Of a stretch of 64,000 nucleotides of DNA, positions 36,971 through 45,689 are shown in pieces (position 1 is the first letter of the stretch; each line of letters begins with the position of its first letter). The translations under genes and the position numbers were made by a program. The notes under the pieces are model-generated. The model worked only from the letters and a program-made list of their open reading frames with translations, did not search any database and was not told the DNA's origin. The stretch covers positions 310,001 to 374,000 of the forward strand of contig NZ_JAKZKW010000001.1 of NCBI RefSeq assembly GCF_022808695.1. Reading direction: 5' to 3'. The DNA is from Fundidesulfovibrio soli. Its GTDB lineage: Bacteria > Desulfobacterota > Desulfovibrionia > Desulfovibrionales > Desulfovibrionaceae.

Positions 36971-37989
36971 CGCCCGCGACCGGCAAGGCCGGATCAGGAC
37001 AGGGCGGCGCGGCCCTTATCTACGTGCTCATCCTCACGGGCCTTCTGGCGTCGCTGGCCGTGCGCATCATCTCCAGCGCGGAGGCCGAGGTGTTCGGAGC
37101 CCAGGCCGCGCTCAGCCGCGTGCAGGCGCGGCTCATGGCGGAGTCGGCCGTTCTGAGCGCGGCCAAGGTCATCATGCGCGACGCAGCCCTGACCACATCG
37201 GACTATCCCGGCGAAAGCTGGGACATATTTCCCGCCGGAGAGAACGTCCCGGGCGGGTGGTTTTTCGGGGACAAGCTCAAGGGCCGGATTGTGGACGAAA
37301 CGGGCAAGCTGCCCATCAACTCCATCCACCCGGACATGAAGGGGCACCAGACCTATCGTGAAGCCTTCCTGCGCCTGCTGCGCGGGCGCCCCTTCCTGGT
37401 GGATTCCGCCCGGGCGGAGGCCATCGCCTCGGCGCTGGAGTCATGGATGACCTCGCCGGCCAAGACAGCCGACCTGGTCCAGGCGGACGAGCCTTACCTG
37501 AACGCGGGGCTGCCCTACCGGGTGAAGGGCGGCGCGCTGGACACCGTGGCGGAGCTGAGGCTGGTGCAGGGCGTAAGCGACGAGCTGTATTTCGGCCGCC
37601 CCGGGGAAGTGGGCCTGAAAGACCTGGTGACCATCTGGTCCAGCGGCCTGGTCAACGTGAACACCGCCCCCCTGCCCGTGCTGGCGGCCATGGCCGTTGG
37701 GCTGGACCAGGCCAAATCGGAGGATTTCGCCAGATCGGTGGACACCTTCCGGCGGACGCCCTCCAACCGCCCCCGGCTCGAAGGCACGGACTGGCTCGCG
37801 ACCCTTGCTCAGGAACAGGGCAAGGAGGCGCTGCCCCTGGGCATGTTCACCACCCGCAGCCTTTATTTCTCCGCGGATCTCGAATGTTCGTCCGGTTCCG
37901 TCACCGCCAGGGCGCACGCCGTCTTCAAACGGCAGCTCAACATGAACAAACTTCAGCCCATCGCGGTGTTGTACCTGCAGGTACAGTAG
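36967..37989 (+). CDS. gspK: Type II secretion minor pseudopilin GspK
   Basis: A 340-residue protein with an N-terminal helix GGAALIYVLILTGLLASLAVRI and the large GspK-type insert (GRIVDETGKLPINS...SGLVNVNTAPLPVLAAM). Like other GspK proteins it lacks Glu+5, which fits a tip position. Confidence 0.9.
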   Translation: MTPATGKAGSGQGGAALIYVLILTGLLASLAVRIISSAEAEVFGAQAALSRVQARLMAESAVLSAAKVIMRDAALTTSDYPGESWDIFPAGENVPGGWFFGDKLKGRIVDETGKLPINSIHPDMKGHQTYREAFLRLLRGRPFLVDSARAEAIASALESWMTSPAKTADLVQADEPYLNAGLPYRVKGGALDTVAELRLVQGVSDELYFGRPGEVGLKDLVTIWSSGLVNVNTAPLPVLAAMAVGLDQAKSEDFARSVDTFRRTPSNRPRLEGTDWLATLAQEQGKEALPLGMFTTRSLYFSADLECSSGSVTARAHAVFKRQLNMNKLQPIAVLYLQVQ

Positions 37990-38005
37990 GATAGAGATAC
38001 TTCCT

Positions 38006-39481
38006 ATGCACGTCACCGCCCTCGTCGCCCTCGTGGCCCCGGATCACGTCGCCCTGCTGCGGCTCTCCCGCCATCCGCGCGGCCTGGAGTTCGGGGGCTA
38101 CGCTCAGGCCGAGCTGCCCGACGACGCCGGCCCGGCTGAGATAGCCCGGGCCATTCACCAATTGGCGCAGACCAACGGCATGTTGCAGGAAACGCTGGCC
38201 CTGGCGTTGGATGCCTCTAGGGCGGTGTTCCGCAGACTCTATCTGCCATTCACGCAGCGGGCCAAGATCGGCTCTGTGCTTGGGCACCTGATGGAGTCCG
38301 GGCTGCCCGACCCAGCCGACACCCAGCTCACCACCTTCACCGAGACCCCCCTGCACGGCCCCGGAAAGACCGTGATCGCTGCCGCCATCGACCGCGATTT
38401 CGTCGAGGATCTGGTGGCCTCCCTCCTGGAGGAAGGCTTCGAGACCACCCTGGTCAGCCTGGACATCGCCGGGGAGGACGCCGCCCTGTCGGAGGACGCC
38501 CCGCAGGCCCACCCCCCCGGGCTGACGCTGCTGCCGTTCGGCAGGTACGTGGACATCCTCCTGCGCTGCGATGGCCAGCCCCTTTTCTGGCGGCGCGTGC
38601 CCGTGGAGGACTGCTCCCCCGAGGACACCGCCCGCACCCTGGCCGAAGAGATCAGGCTCGGCGCCCTGACCGTGGTTGCCTCCGGCTATGACGCCGTTGA
38701 GACGGCCTCGGTGGGCCGCCCGCACGGCGAGGAGCCCCCCGAGTGCTGTCTGCGTGCGGTCAGGCTGGCGCTCGATGGGCTGGAGCCCCACAGGATCACC
38801 TTCCCCAAGGCTTTCCACGAAAATCCGGCGCTCAGGGAACTCGGCTGCAAGGCCCTTGGCCTCTACGGCGTGGGGCGCATGGCCCTGGGGCTGTGCCCCG
38901 GCATGGATTTCCTGCACCCGGGATCGCGCCCGGCCATAGGGCGCAAGAGCCTCAAGCGGATGCTCACCCTCGTAGGGGGGGCGGCGGCCCTGCTGGCTTT
39001 CAGCGCCATCCTGACCGCCGTGCTGGGACAGTCGCGCAAGGCGGACGCCCTGAATGACCTGCGGGCCCAGACCAACTCCATCATCTCGTCCGCCCTGCCC
39101 GAAGCGCCTGCCAACCTGGGCGTCGACCAGAAGCTCTCCATCATGCGCCGCATGGCCAACGAGCGCGAACAGGAGGAGCTGAATTTTGCCGCCGGAAAGG
39201 CCTCCGTGGCCCTGCCGGTGCTCGCGGCCCTGCACAGGAACATACCGGCCAACCTGGGCGTCAAGCTGATGCGCCTGTCGTTCGACGACGGCCACATCTC
39301 CATCGACGCCCAGGCCAAGGACTTCAACGCCGTCGAGGAGATCAAGCGCAAGCTCATCGCCTCCAAGGTGTTCAAGGAAGTGGACATCAAGGGCGTCAAA
39401 CCCACGCAGGACAAGACAGGCGTCGAATTCCGCATGGATATGAACGTGGCCCAGCGGCCCGGCGCGGCAGGTGCGCAATGA
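38006..39481 (+). CDS. gspL: Type II secretion protein GspL/PilN-like
   Basis: A 491-residue bitopic protein. The cytosolic N-terminal ~310 residues look like the actin-like GspL/PilM domain but are divergent. One TM segment (about 322-342: MLTLVGGAAALLAFSAILTAVLG) is followed by a periplasmic PilN-type ferredoxin-like domain. It would bind GspE and GspM. The last bases overlap gspM (ATGA). Confidence 0.78.
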   Translation: MHVTALVALVAPDHVALLRLSRHPRGLEFGGYAQAELPDDAGPAEIARAIHQLAQTNGMLQETLALALDASRAVFRRLYLPFTQRAKIGSVLGHLMESGLPDPADTQLTTFTETPLHGPGKTVIAAAIDRDFVEDLVASLLEEGFETTLVSLDIAGEDAALSEDAPQAHPPGLTLLPFGRYVDILLRCDGQPLFWRRVPVEDCSPEDTARTLAEEIRLGALTVVASGYDAVETASVGRPHGEEPPECCLRAVRLALDGLEPHRITFPKAFHENPALRELGCKALGLYGVGRMALGLCPGMDFLHPGSRPAIGRKSLKRMLTLVGGAAALLAFSAILTAVLGQSRKADALNDLRAQTNSIISSALPEAPANLGVDQKLSIMRRMANEREQEELNFAAGKASVALPVLAALHRNIPANLGVKLMRLSFDDGHISIDAQAKDFNAVEEIKRKLIASKVFKEVDIKGVKPTQDKTGVEFRMDMNVAQRPGAAGAQ

Positions 39482-39972
39482 ACTTCACAAGACAGCACGC
39501 ACTCTACGCCGGGGGAGGGTTGGCCGTTGTCGTCGCGCTCTGGGCTTGGGTGATTCAACCCTATTCGGAGCGTTCCTCCCGGCTGGACAGGCAGCTTGCC
39601 GAGGCCACGCAACAGCTCGCCCAGGCGCGTGCGCTCCAGAACAGACTCGGCAATGCTTCGGAATTTCAGCAGAAGCCTGCCCAGCCTGCGGATTTCTCCC
39701 TCTTCGGGCGCGTGGACGCCCTGGCCACCACCCATGAGCTCAAGGCCAACATCACGTCCATGCAGCCCACCACCAAGCAGCTGCCCGGCAACAAGAAGGA
39801 ATCGCAACTGGACGTGAAGATGAACGCGGTGGATCTCAAGAACCTGCTGGCCTTCCTCAAGGACATCGAGGACGACCCCGCGGGCGTGCGGGTGCGCAGC
39901 CTGATCCTGACCAAGACGGGTGACGGCGGGCTCAACGCCGAGCTGAGCCTGGCAGTGGGCATCAGCGAGTAG
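39478..39972 (+). CDS. gspM: Type II secretion protein GspM-like
   Basis: A 164-residue protein with one N-terminal TM (about 8-27), a coiled-coil (SSRLDRQLAEATQQLAQARALQNRL) and a small periplasmic domain. It is last in the gsp cluster. The size and layout match GspM/PilO. Confidence 0.8.
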   Translation: MNFTRQHALYAGGGLAVVVALWAWVIQPYSERSSRLDRQLAEATQQLAQARALQNRLGNASEFQQKPAQPADFSLFGRVDALATTHELKANITSMQPTTKQLPGNKKESQLDVKMNAVDLKNLLAFLKDIEDDPAGVRVRSLILTKTGDGGLNAELSLAVGISE

Positions 39973-39991
39973 ACCAAGCCCGGCGCGCCCG

Positions 39992-41707
39992 CTATTTGAT
40001 GTAGCCGCCCTGTTCGAGGAACAGGAGCACCTCGTGAGCGGTCTCCGTCGAGCTCATGCTGGTGGTGTCGAACCGCAGTTCGGGCGTTACAGGCGTTTCA
40101 TAGGGGTCGTCTATGCCGGTGACGCCCTTGATCAATCCCGCCCTGGCCTTGGCGTAGATGCCCTTTCGATCGCGCTGGATGCACACTTCGATGGGTGTGC
40201 ACAGGTGTACCTCGATGAAGCCGCCGTACTTCTCGACCATGGTCCGGGCGTCGCAGCGGGCCTCAGCGTAGGGAGCGATGGGCGAACAGATCGCCACGCC
40301 CCTGTTCTTGGTGATCTCGCTGGCCACATAGCCCATGCGCCTGATGTTGAGCATCCTGTGCTCGCGGGAGAAACCGAGTTCGCTGGAGAGCATCTTGCGC
40401 ACGATGTCGCCGTCCAGCAAGGTCACCGGCCTCTGGCGCATCTCCATGAGCTTCACGTAGAGGATTTTGGCCAGGGTGGACTTGCCCGCCCCGGAATACC
40501 CCGTGATGAAGATGGTGAAACCCTGCTCGCTCCTGGGCGGAAAGGCCTGGCGAAGCTCCTGCACGACACCCGGCGGGCAGCACCAGGGCGGTATCTCCAG
40601 CCCGAACTCCAGCCTGCGCCGAAGCTCGACGGGATCGACGGATCGTACTCCGGGATCGCCAGAGAGCACCGAATCGATCGGAACGAACTGCGCGCGGCTC
40701 TCCAGATAGACCATTTCCTCAGGAATCACGCACTGAACCCCGGTATCACCGGCGTGCAACGCCACCAGCCGTTGTGCCTCCCCGCCTGGATAGAACGGAG
40801 CCTGCCCGGCGGGGGCCGGGTCCGCGTGGGTATTGCGCACCAGCATGTGCGTGCAGCCGAAGTTGCCGAACACGCAGGCCTCCAGCAGGGCCTGCCTTGG
40901 GCCTGCCGGGCGTTCGCACATGGGGGTGAGGCCGAGGCGCAACATGTTGCGGGGGAAGGTGTCGGCAAAGGCGCTCATGCAGCGCACCGTGGTGAAGTGG
41001 TCGTCCCAGCCCAGCACGTCGCGGTTGACGCTGGAAAGCGCCAGGATGCTGCCCCCTATGCGCCGGGCGGCGAGCATCAGACTCTCCCGCCAGCCTCCGT
41101 GCAGGTCGCAGTCCAGCGTCACCCCCAGCACCCGCACCCAGCCTGAAGCGCCGGCCGCGCGCAACACGTCCGCGGGCTGGTGGCGCAGATCGGCGAAATC
41201 AACGTGATGGGGGAGGTGCAGCCCCTCGAGGCGGCCCGAGAGGTAGGTCACGTCAGGCCGCTCCAACAGTCTGCGCACGCCCGGGTGCAGGGCCGGATCG
41301 TCCGTTCCGAAGACCGCGCGCGCTTCGCGGGCCAGGTCCGGCTTCCAGGCCTCCTCCAGGTGCATCACGGCCAGCATGAACCCCTCTCCGTCCCGCAGGG
41401 CCAGGCTGTCGCCGGGCTTGAGTCCGGCCCCCTGCCCGCTCTCAACTTCCAGGCAGACGGGCATGGGCCAGAAGCGCCCGTCGGACAGCCGCATTTCCTC
41501 AAGCACACCCTCGTAGTCGGCCCTGGAGAGAAAGCCCTTGAGAGGGGCGTAAGCCCCGCTCAGGATCATCTCCAGGTCGCCGAGGGCCTGGACGGAAAGA
41601 GAAACGGACGGGAAGCCCACGGAATGGGCCTTCAGTTCGCTGGCCCGCTCTGGCGAGGCCATGGGGCACGGCAGGTTCATCTTGTCACGCCTTCGGTCGA
41701 TTTTCAT
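39992..41707 (-). CDS. ATP-sulfurylase-like / APS kinase fusion, sulfurylase half degenerate
   Basis: A 571-residue fusion. Residues 1-390 have the fold signature of ATP sulfurylase (YAPLKGFLSRADYEGVL, GPRQALLEACVFGNFGCTHMLV). The QxRNPxHxxH motif is replaced by LDCDLHGG (198-205) and GRDHAG by RNTHAD (291-296), so this half is probably inactive. Residues 395-571 form an intact APS kinase: Walker A GYSGAGKST (403-411), DGDIVRKMLSSELGFS and the ICSPIAPY segment. It should make PAPS from APS. Dissimilatory Sat is normally a separate gene. The start may be at 41680 instead. Confidence 0.85.
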   Translation of the reverse strand: MKIDRRRDKMNLPCPMASPERASELKAHSVGFPSVSLSVQALGDLEMILSGAYAPLKGFLSRADYEGVLEEMRLSDGRFWPMPVCLEVESGQGAGLKPGDSLALRDGEGFMLAVMHLEEAWKPDLAREARAVFGTDDPALHPGVRRLLERPDVTYLSGRLEGLHLPHHVDFADLRHQPADVLRAAGASGWVRVLGVTLDCDLHGGWRESLMLAARRIGGSILALSSVNRDVLGWDDHFTTVRCMSAFADTFPRNMLRLGLTPMCERPAGPRQALLEACVFGNFGCTHMLVRNTHADPAPAGQAPFYPGGEAQRLVALHAGDTGVQCVIPEEMVYLESRAQFVPIDSVLSGDPGVRSVDPVELRRRLEFGLEIPPWCCPPGVVQELRQAFPPRSEQGFTIFITGYSGAGKSTLAKILYVKLMEMRQRPVTLLDGDIVRKMLSSELGFSREHRMLNIRRMGYVASEITKNRGVAICSPIAPYAEARCDARTMVEKYGGFIEVHLCTPIEVCIQRDRKGIYAKARAGLIKGVTGIDDPYETPVTPELRFDTTSMSSTETAHEVLLFLEQGGYIK

Positions 41708-41755
41708 GCCTTGTCGGTTCCGGAAATGGGTTTGGTGGGGCTCATGCGGTCCTGC

Positions 41756-43939
41756 TCACTCCTGGAGGCTCCCGGCCCTGTCCTCCACCGTACGCTTGAC
41801 CTCGACCACTTCGTGCAGCCTGCGCAGCAGGTCGATGGTGCGGTAGAGGTGCGAAGAATCCTTGACTTCCACGGTCAAGGCTATTTCCGTGCGGCCGTCC
41901 ACCATGGAGGTGAAGGAGCCGGCGTCGATGTTCACGCCCTGGTCGGTGAGGATGGCCGTGATCTTGGCCAGCACGCCCTTCTTGTTGTGGGCCAGGATGA
42001 CGATCTTGGCCGGATAGGGCTTGTCCTCGTGCCCCTCCCAGGAGACCTGCATGAGCCGCTCCGGCTCCAGGCGCATCAGGTTCGGGCAGTCGTGGGTGTG
42101 CACGATGACGCCCCTGCCCCGGCTGATGTAGCCCACCACCGGATCTCCAGGAAGCGGGTTGCAGCAGCCCGCGAAGTTCACCAGCAGGTTGTCCACGCCC
42201 TTGATCTTGATGGATTCGCCGCCGCCTTTGGCCTTGGCCGCCTCCTGGGCGGCTGCATGCTCCTCGGCCGCGTCGGGCTTGGCCGAAACGTCGGGCTTGG
42301 GCAGGAAGGCGCGCAGCACCTTGCGGGGCGTGAGCTTGGCGTAGCCGATGGCCACGAACAGCTCTTCCACGCTGGGGAAGTTGTATTCCGCGCAGACGGG
42401 GGCGAAACCGTTCTCCTTGAGGACCTTCTGCACGTTGACGCCCATCTTGCGCCCGTCCTTCTCCAACAGTTCGCGGCCCAGGGAGATGGCCTCGGAGCGC
42501 TCCTGGGTCTTGACCCAGTGTTTGATGCGGGTGCGGGCCTTGGCGGTCTTGACGAACTTGAGCCAGTCCTTGCTGGGGTGGCGGTGCTTGTCGGTGATGA
42601 TCTCCACGGTGTCGCCGTTGTGCAGCGTGGAGGAAAGGGGCACCAGCTTGCCGTTGACCTTGGCCCCGGTGCAGTGGCTGCCCACCTCGGTGTGGATGGC
42701 GTAGGCGAAGTCCACGGGGGTGGCGCCCTCGGGCATCTCCTTGACCTCGCCCTTGGGCGTGAAGACGTAGACCTCCTCCTGGAAGAGGTCGTAGCGCAAG
42801 GAATGCATGAACTCCTTGGAGTCCGTGGCCTCGCGCTGCCAGTCCATGATCTGGCGCAGCCAGGTGAAGCGCTCGGCGTCCTTGGCGGCCATCTTGCCTG
42901 CCTTGCTGCGCTCCTTGTAGGCCCAGTGGGCAGCCACGCCGTATTCGGCCAGCTGGTTCATCTCCTCGGTGCGGATCTGTATCTCGATGCGCTCGCCGTC
43001 CGGCCCGATCACGGTGGTGTGCAGGCTCTGGTACATGTTGGCCTTGGGCATGGAGATGTAGTCCTTGAACCTGCCGTGCACCGGCTTCCAGAGGGAGTGC
43101 ACCAGACCGAGGGCGGCGTAGCAGTCCTTGAGGCTCGAAACGATGATGCGGAAGGCCACGATGTCGTGCACCTGCTCCAGGTCGAGTCCCTGGGCCTTCA
43201 TCTTGTTGTGGATGGACCAGAGGTGCTTCTTGCGGCCGTGCACGCGGACCTTGATGGCGTTCTCATCCATGAGCTTGCGGATGATGTCGATGACCTTGGC
43301 GATGTAGTCGTCGTTGAGCACTTCGTGCTGGAAGACGCCCTGGTAGAGCTGGTCGTAGACGTCGGGCTTGAGGTACTTGAACGAGAGATCCTCAAGCTCC
43401 ACTTTAAGTCTGTGCAGGCCCAGCCTGTTGGCCAGCGGGGCGTAGATGTCCATGGTCTCCTGGCTGATGAGCTGCTGCTTCATGAGCTTCTGGAAGCCCA
43501 GGGTGCGCATGTTGTGCAGCCTGTCCGCCAGTTTGACCAGTATGACCCGGATATCCTCGGCCATGGCCAGGACCATCTTGCGGATGTTCTCGGCCTGGGC
43601 TTCCTCCTTGCTCTCGAAGGTCATCAGGCTGATCTTGGTCACGCCGTCCACGATGTCGGCCACTTCCTCGCCGAACTGCTCCTCGATCTCGTCGATGGTG
43701 GCGATCGTGTCCTCCACGGTGTCGTGGAGCAGCCCCGCGGCCACGCTGGGGGCGTCCAGGCGCATCTCGGCCAGGATGTTGGCCACCTCCAGCGGATGCG
43801 AGAGGTAGGGCTCGCCAGAAAGGCGCACCTGCCCGGCGTGGGCAGTGGCCGAATAGACATAGGCCTTGGTAATGAGGTCCTGGTCGGCCTGGGACATGTA
43901 CGGCGCGACCTTATCCATGATTTCATTGATGCGGATCAT
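41756..43939 (-). CDS. relA/spoT: Bifunctional (p)ppGpp synthetase/hydrolase
   Basis: A 727-residue long RSH enzyme. The N-terminal HD hydrolase is intact (HPLEVA, LLHDTVEDT, KLADRLHNMRTL). The synthetase domain has GRKKHLWSIHNKM and the RFKDYISMPKANMYQSLHTTV segment; RFKD matches the RxKD form of bifunctional enzymes. TGS, a conserved Cys segment and a C-terminal ACT domain follow. The start at 43939 overlaps the upstream gene's stop (ATGA). Confidence 0.96.
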   Translation of the reverse strand: MIRINEIMDKVAPYMSQADQDLITKAYVYSATAHAGQVRLSGEPYLSHPLEVANILAEMRLDAPSVAAGLLHDTVEDTIATIDEIEEQFGEEVADIVDGVTKISLMTFESKEEAQAENIRKMVLAMAEDIRVILVKLADRLHNMRTLGFQKLMKQQLISQETMDIYAPLANRLGLHRLKVELEDLSFKYLKPDVYDQLYQGVFQHEVLNDDYIAKVIDIIRKLMDENAIKVRVHGRKKHLWSIHNKMKAQGLDLEQVHDIVAFRIIVSSLKDCYAALGLVHSLWKPVHGRFKDYISMPKANMYQSLHTTVIGPDGERIEIQIRTEEMNQLAEYGVAAHWAYKERSKAGKMAAKDAERFTWLRQIMDWQREATDSKEFMHSLRYDLFQEEVYVFTPKGEVKEMPEGATPVDFAYAIHTEVGSHCTGAKVNGKLVPLSSTLHNGDTVEIITDKHRHPSKDWLKFVKTAKARTRIKHWVKTQERSEAISLGRELLEKDGRKMGVNVQKVLKENGFAPVCAEYNFPSVEELFVAIGYAKLTPRKVLRAFLPKPDVSAKPDAAEEHAAAQEAAKAKGGGESIKIKGVDNLLVNFAGCCNPLPGDPVVGYISRGRGVIVHTHDCPNLMRLEPERLMQVSWEGHEDKPYPAKIVILAHNKKGVLAKITAILTDQGVNIDAGSFTSMVDGRTEIALTVEVKDSSHLYRTIDLLRRLHEVVEVKRTVEDRAGSLQE

Positions 43940-45615
43940 TGAGAGTATGCCACGCCTTGTTGTGCGGTGGGTATCCACCAGCGGATGAAGTTCCAGGAAA
44001 TGCCCGCCGGGGCGGGCTCCACGCCGTGCACCCGCGCGGAGATGATGGGCAGGGCGTAGGGAGTGTACAGGAAACAGTAGGGCTGGTCCTCGTGGAGGAT
44101 CTCCTGAAAGCGATCGTACACGGGCTTGCGCAGGGCCGGATCGATCATGTTTCGGCCCTCCTCCAGCAGGGAGTCGGCCTCCGGGTTGGCGTAGCCCACG
44201 AAATTGAGCCCGGGCTTCGTGGTCTTTGAGGAGTGCCAGACGTCGAAGGCGTCCGGGTCCTGCGGGATGGACCAGCCCAGGAGCACCGCCTCGAAGCGGC
44301 GCTGGTCAACGAATTCCTTGATGAACGTGGCCCACTCGATGGTGCGCACCTTCACCTGGATGCCGATGCGCGCCAGCTGGTTCTGGATGATGGCGCTGGC
44401 CTTGATGCGCTGCTCGTTGCCCTGGTTGGTGAAGATGGCGAAGGCGAAGGGGCGGCCGTCCTTCATGAGCGGCCCTGTGGGGCTCTCGCGCTTCCAGCCC
44501 AGCTGGGCCAGCATCATGAGCGCCTGGCCCTGGTCGTAGGGATAATCCTTGATGTCGTGGTCATAGGCCCAGGAGTCGGGCTTGAAATGCCCGATGGTTG
44601 GTTCACCCAGTCCCATGAGCGCGCCTTTGATGATCTCGCGCTTGTCGATGGCGTGGGCCAGGGCCTGGCGTACCGCCTTGTCGCGGAACAAGGGGTGGGA
44701 GAGGTTGTACCCCAGGTAGGTGTAGGCCGAGGCCAGGTAGCGGTACTTGCGCCAGCCGGCCTCCCACTTGGGCCCGCCCGTCTGGAACAGGTACTGGGGC
44801 GGGGTCAGGTCGATGGTGTCCAGGTTGCCGGCCTTGAGTTCCAGGAACTGGGTGGTCTGGTCAGGCACGGAGCGGTAGACCACTTCCTTGATGAAGGGCG
44901 GACCCTCGAAGTAGTCGGGGTTGGCCTCAAGCACCACTCGCTGGTTCTCGACCCACTGCTTGAGGATGTACGGCCCGGCTCCCACGGGGGTGCGGGCGAA
45001 CCTGGTGTTCGTGAGGTCCTCGCCAGCCAGGAGGTGCTTGGGCAGGATGTCCGAGGCCCATGTGGAGACGGCCCTGGCGAAGGGCTTCTCGTAGAAGACC
45101 TCGAAGGTGAAGCGGCCGGTGAGCCTGAACTCCTTGATGGCCAGGAAGTCGCCCGCGTAGGCCGTGGGGGTTTTGGGGTCCACCATGAGCTTGTAGGTGA
45201 ACTCCACGTCCTCAGCGGTCAGGGGCTGGCCGTCGGTCCAGCGGATGTTCTCGCGCAGCTTGAAGCGGAAGTGCCTGCCCCCGTCGAGCACTTCGAAGGA
45301 TTCGGCAGCGTAGGGCTCGATGCGGATGTTCTTGTCGTAGCGAAGCGGCGAAACGTAGAGTAGTGAAGAGACCGCATGGGAGGACGAGTCCGTGGCCAGG
45401 GGCGGTATCAGGTTGGTGGGCTCGCCGATGGTGGCCATGACGATGCGCCCTCCCGGTGTCGGGACCTCGCCCGACAGCCCTTTTCCCTCGATCTGGGCCC
45501 ATGCCGGGGCCGCCAGGGCGACCAGAAAGGCCAACACAAGCGAGTGGATGCGCGGGAGGAGGCCCAAAAACCCCGCCGAGGGGGAGAAAGGCTTGATTTG
45601 CGAGAAAAAATCCAT
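43936..45615 (-). CDS. ABC transporter substrate-binding protein, family 5 (peptide/nickel type)
   Basis: A 559-residue extracytoplasmic solute-binding protein with a signal sequence (ends near AAPAWA) and the SBP_bac_5 layout: GGRIVMATIGEPTNLIPPLATDS, a long two-lobe body and PDAFDVWHSS near residue 450. Substrate could be peptide or another small molecule. Permease and ATPase genes are not adjacent; the next gene downstream is relA/spoT, overlapping by 4 bp. The pairing is unusual but the overlap suggests co-transcription. Confidence 0.9.
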   Translation of the reverse strand: MDFFSQIKPFSPSAGFLGLLPRIHSLVLAFLVALAAPAWAQIEGKGLSGEVPTPGGRIVMATIGEPTNLIPPLATDSSSHAVSSLLYVSPLRYDKNIRIEPYAAESFEVLDGGRHFRFKLRENIRWTDGQPLTAEDVEFTYKLMVDPKTPTAYAGDFLAIKEFRLTGRFTFEVFYEKPFARAVSTWASDILPKHLLAGEDLTNTRFARTPVGAGPYILKQWVENQRVVLEANPDYFEGPPFIKEVVYRSVPDQTTQFLELKAGNLDTIDLTPPQYLFQTGGPKWEAGWRKYRYLASAYTYLGYNLSHPLFRDKAVRQALAHAIDKREIIKGALMGLGEPTIGHFKPDSWAYDHDIKDYPYDQGQALMMLAQLGWKRESPTGPLMKDGRPFAFAIFTNQGNEQRIKASAIIQNQLARIGIQVKVRTIEWATFIKEFVDQRRFEAVLLGWSIPQDPDAFDVWHSSKTTKPGLNFVGYANPEADSLLEEGRNMIDPALRKPVYDRFQEILHEDQPYCFLYTPYALPIISARVHGVEPAPAGISWNFIRWWIPTAQQGVAYSQ

Positions 45616-45689
45616 AGAGTATCGTGTTAGGCAATGGCACTCAGGTTGAGATGAATCACGCAATAGTCTGAAACGGAGTAACGCGCGAC

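Noticed and set aside
41180-43942. Very long reading frame antisense to relA/spoT and the APS kinase gene
   Set aside because: It is a shadow of high-GC codon bias; the translation is a His/Leu/Gly-rich string with no domain, while the opposite strand encodes clear enzymes. The same applies to long antisense frames over ppaC, rpoN and pyrG.
45635-45650. Possible sigma-54 promoter TGGCAC-N5-TTGAG ahead of the SNF2 gene
   Set aside because: The -12 element has GA in place of the required GC, so it was not accepted.
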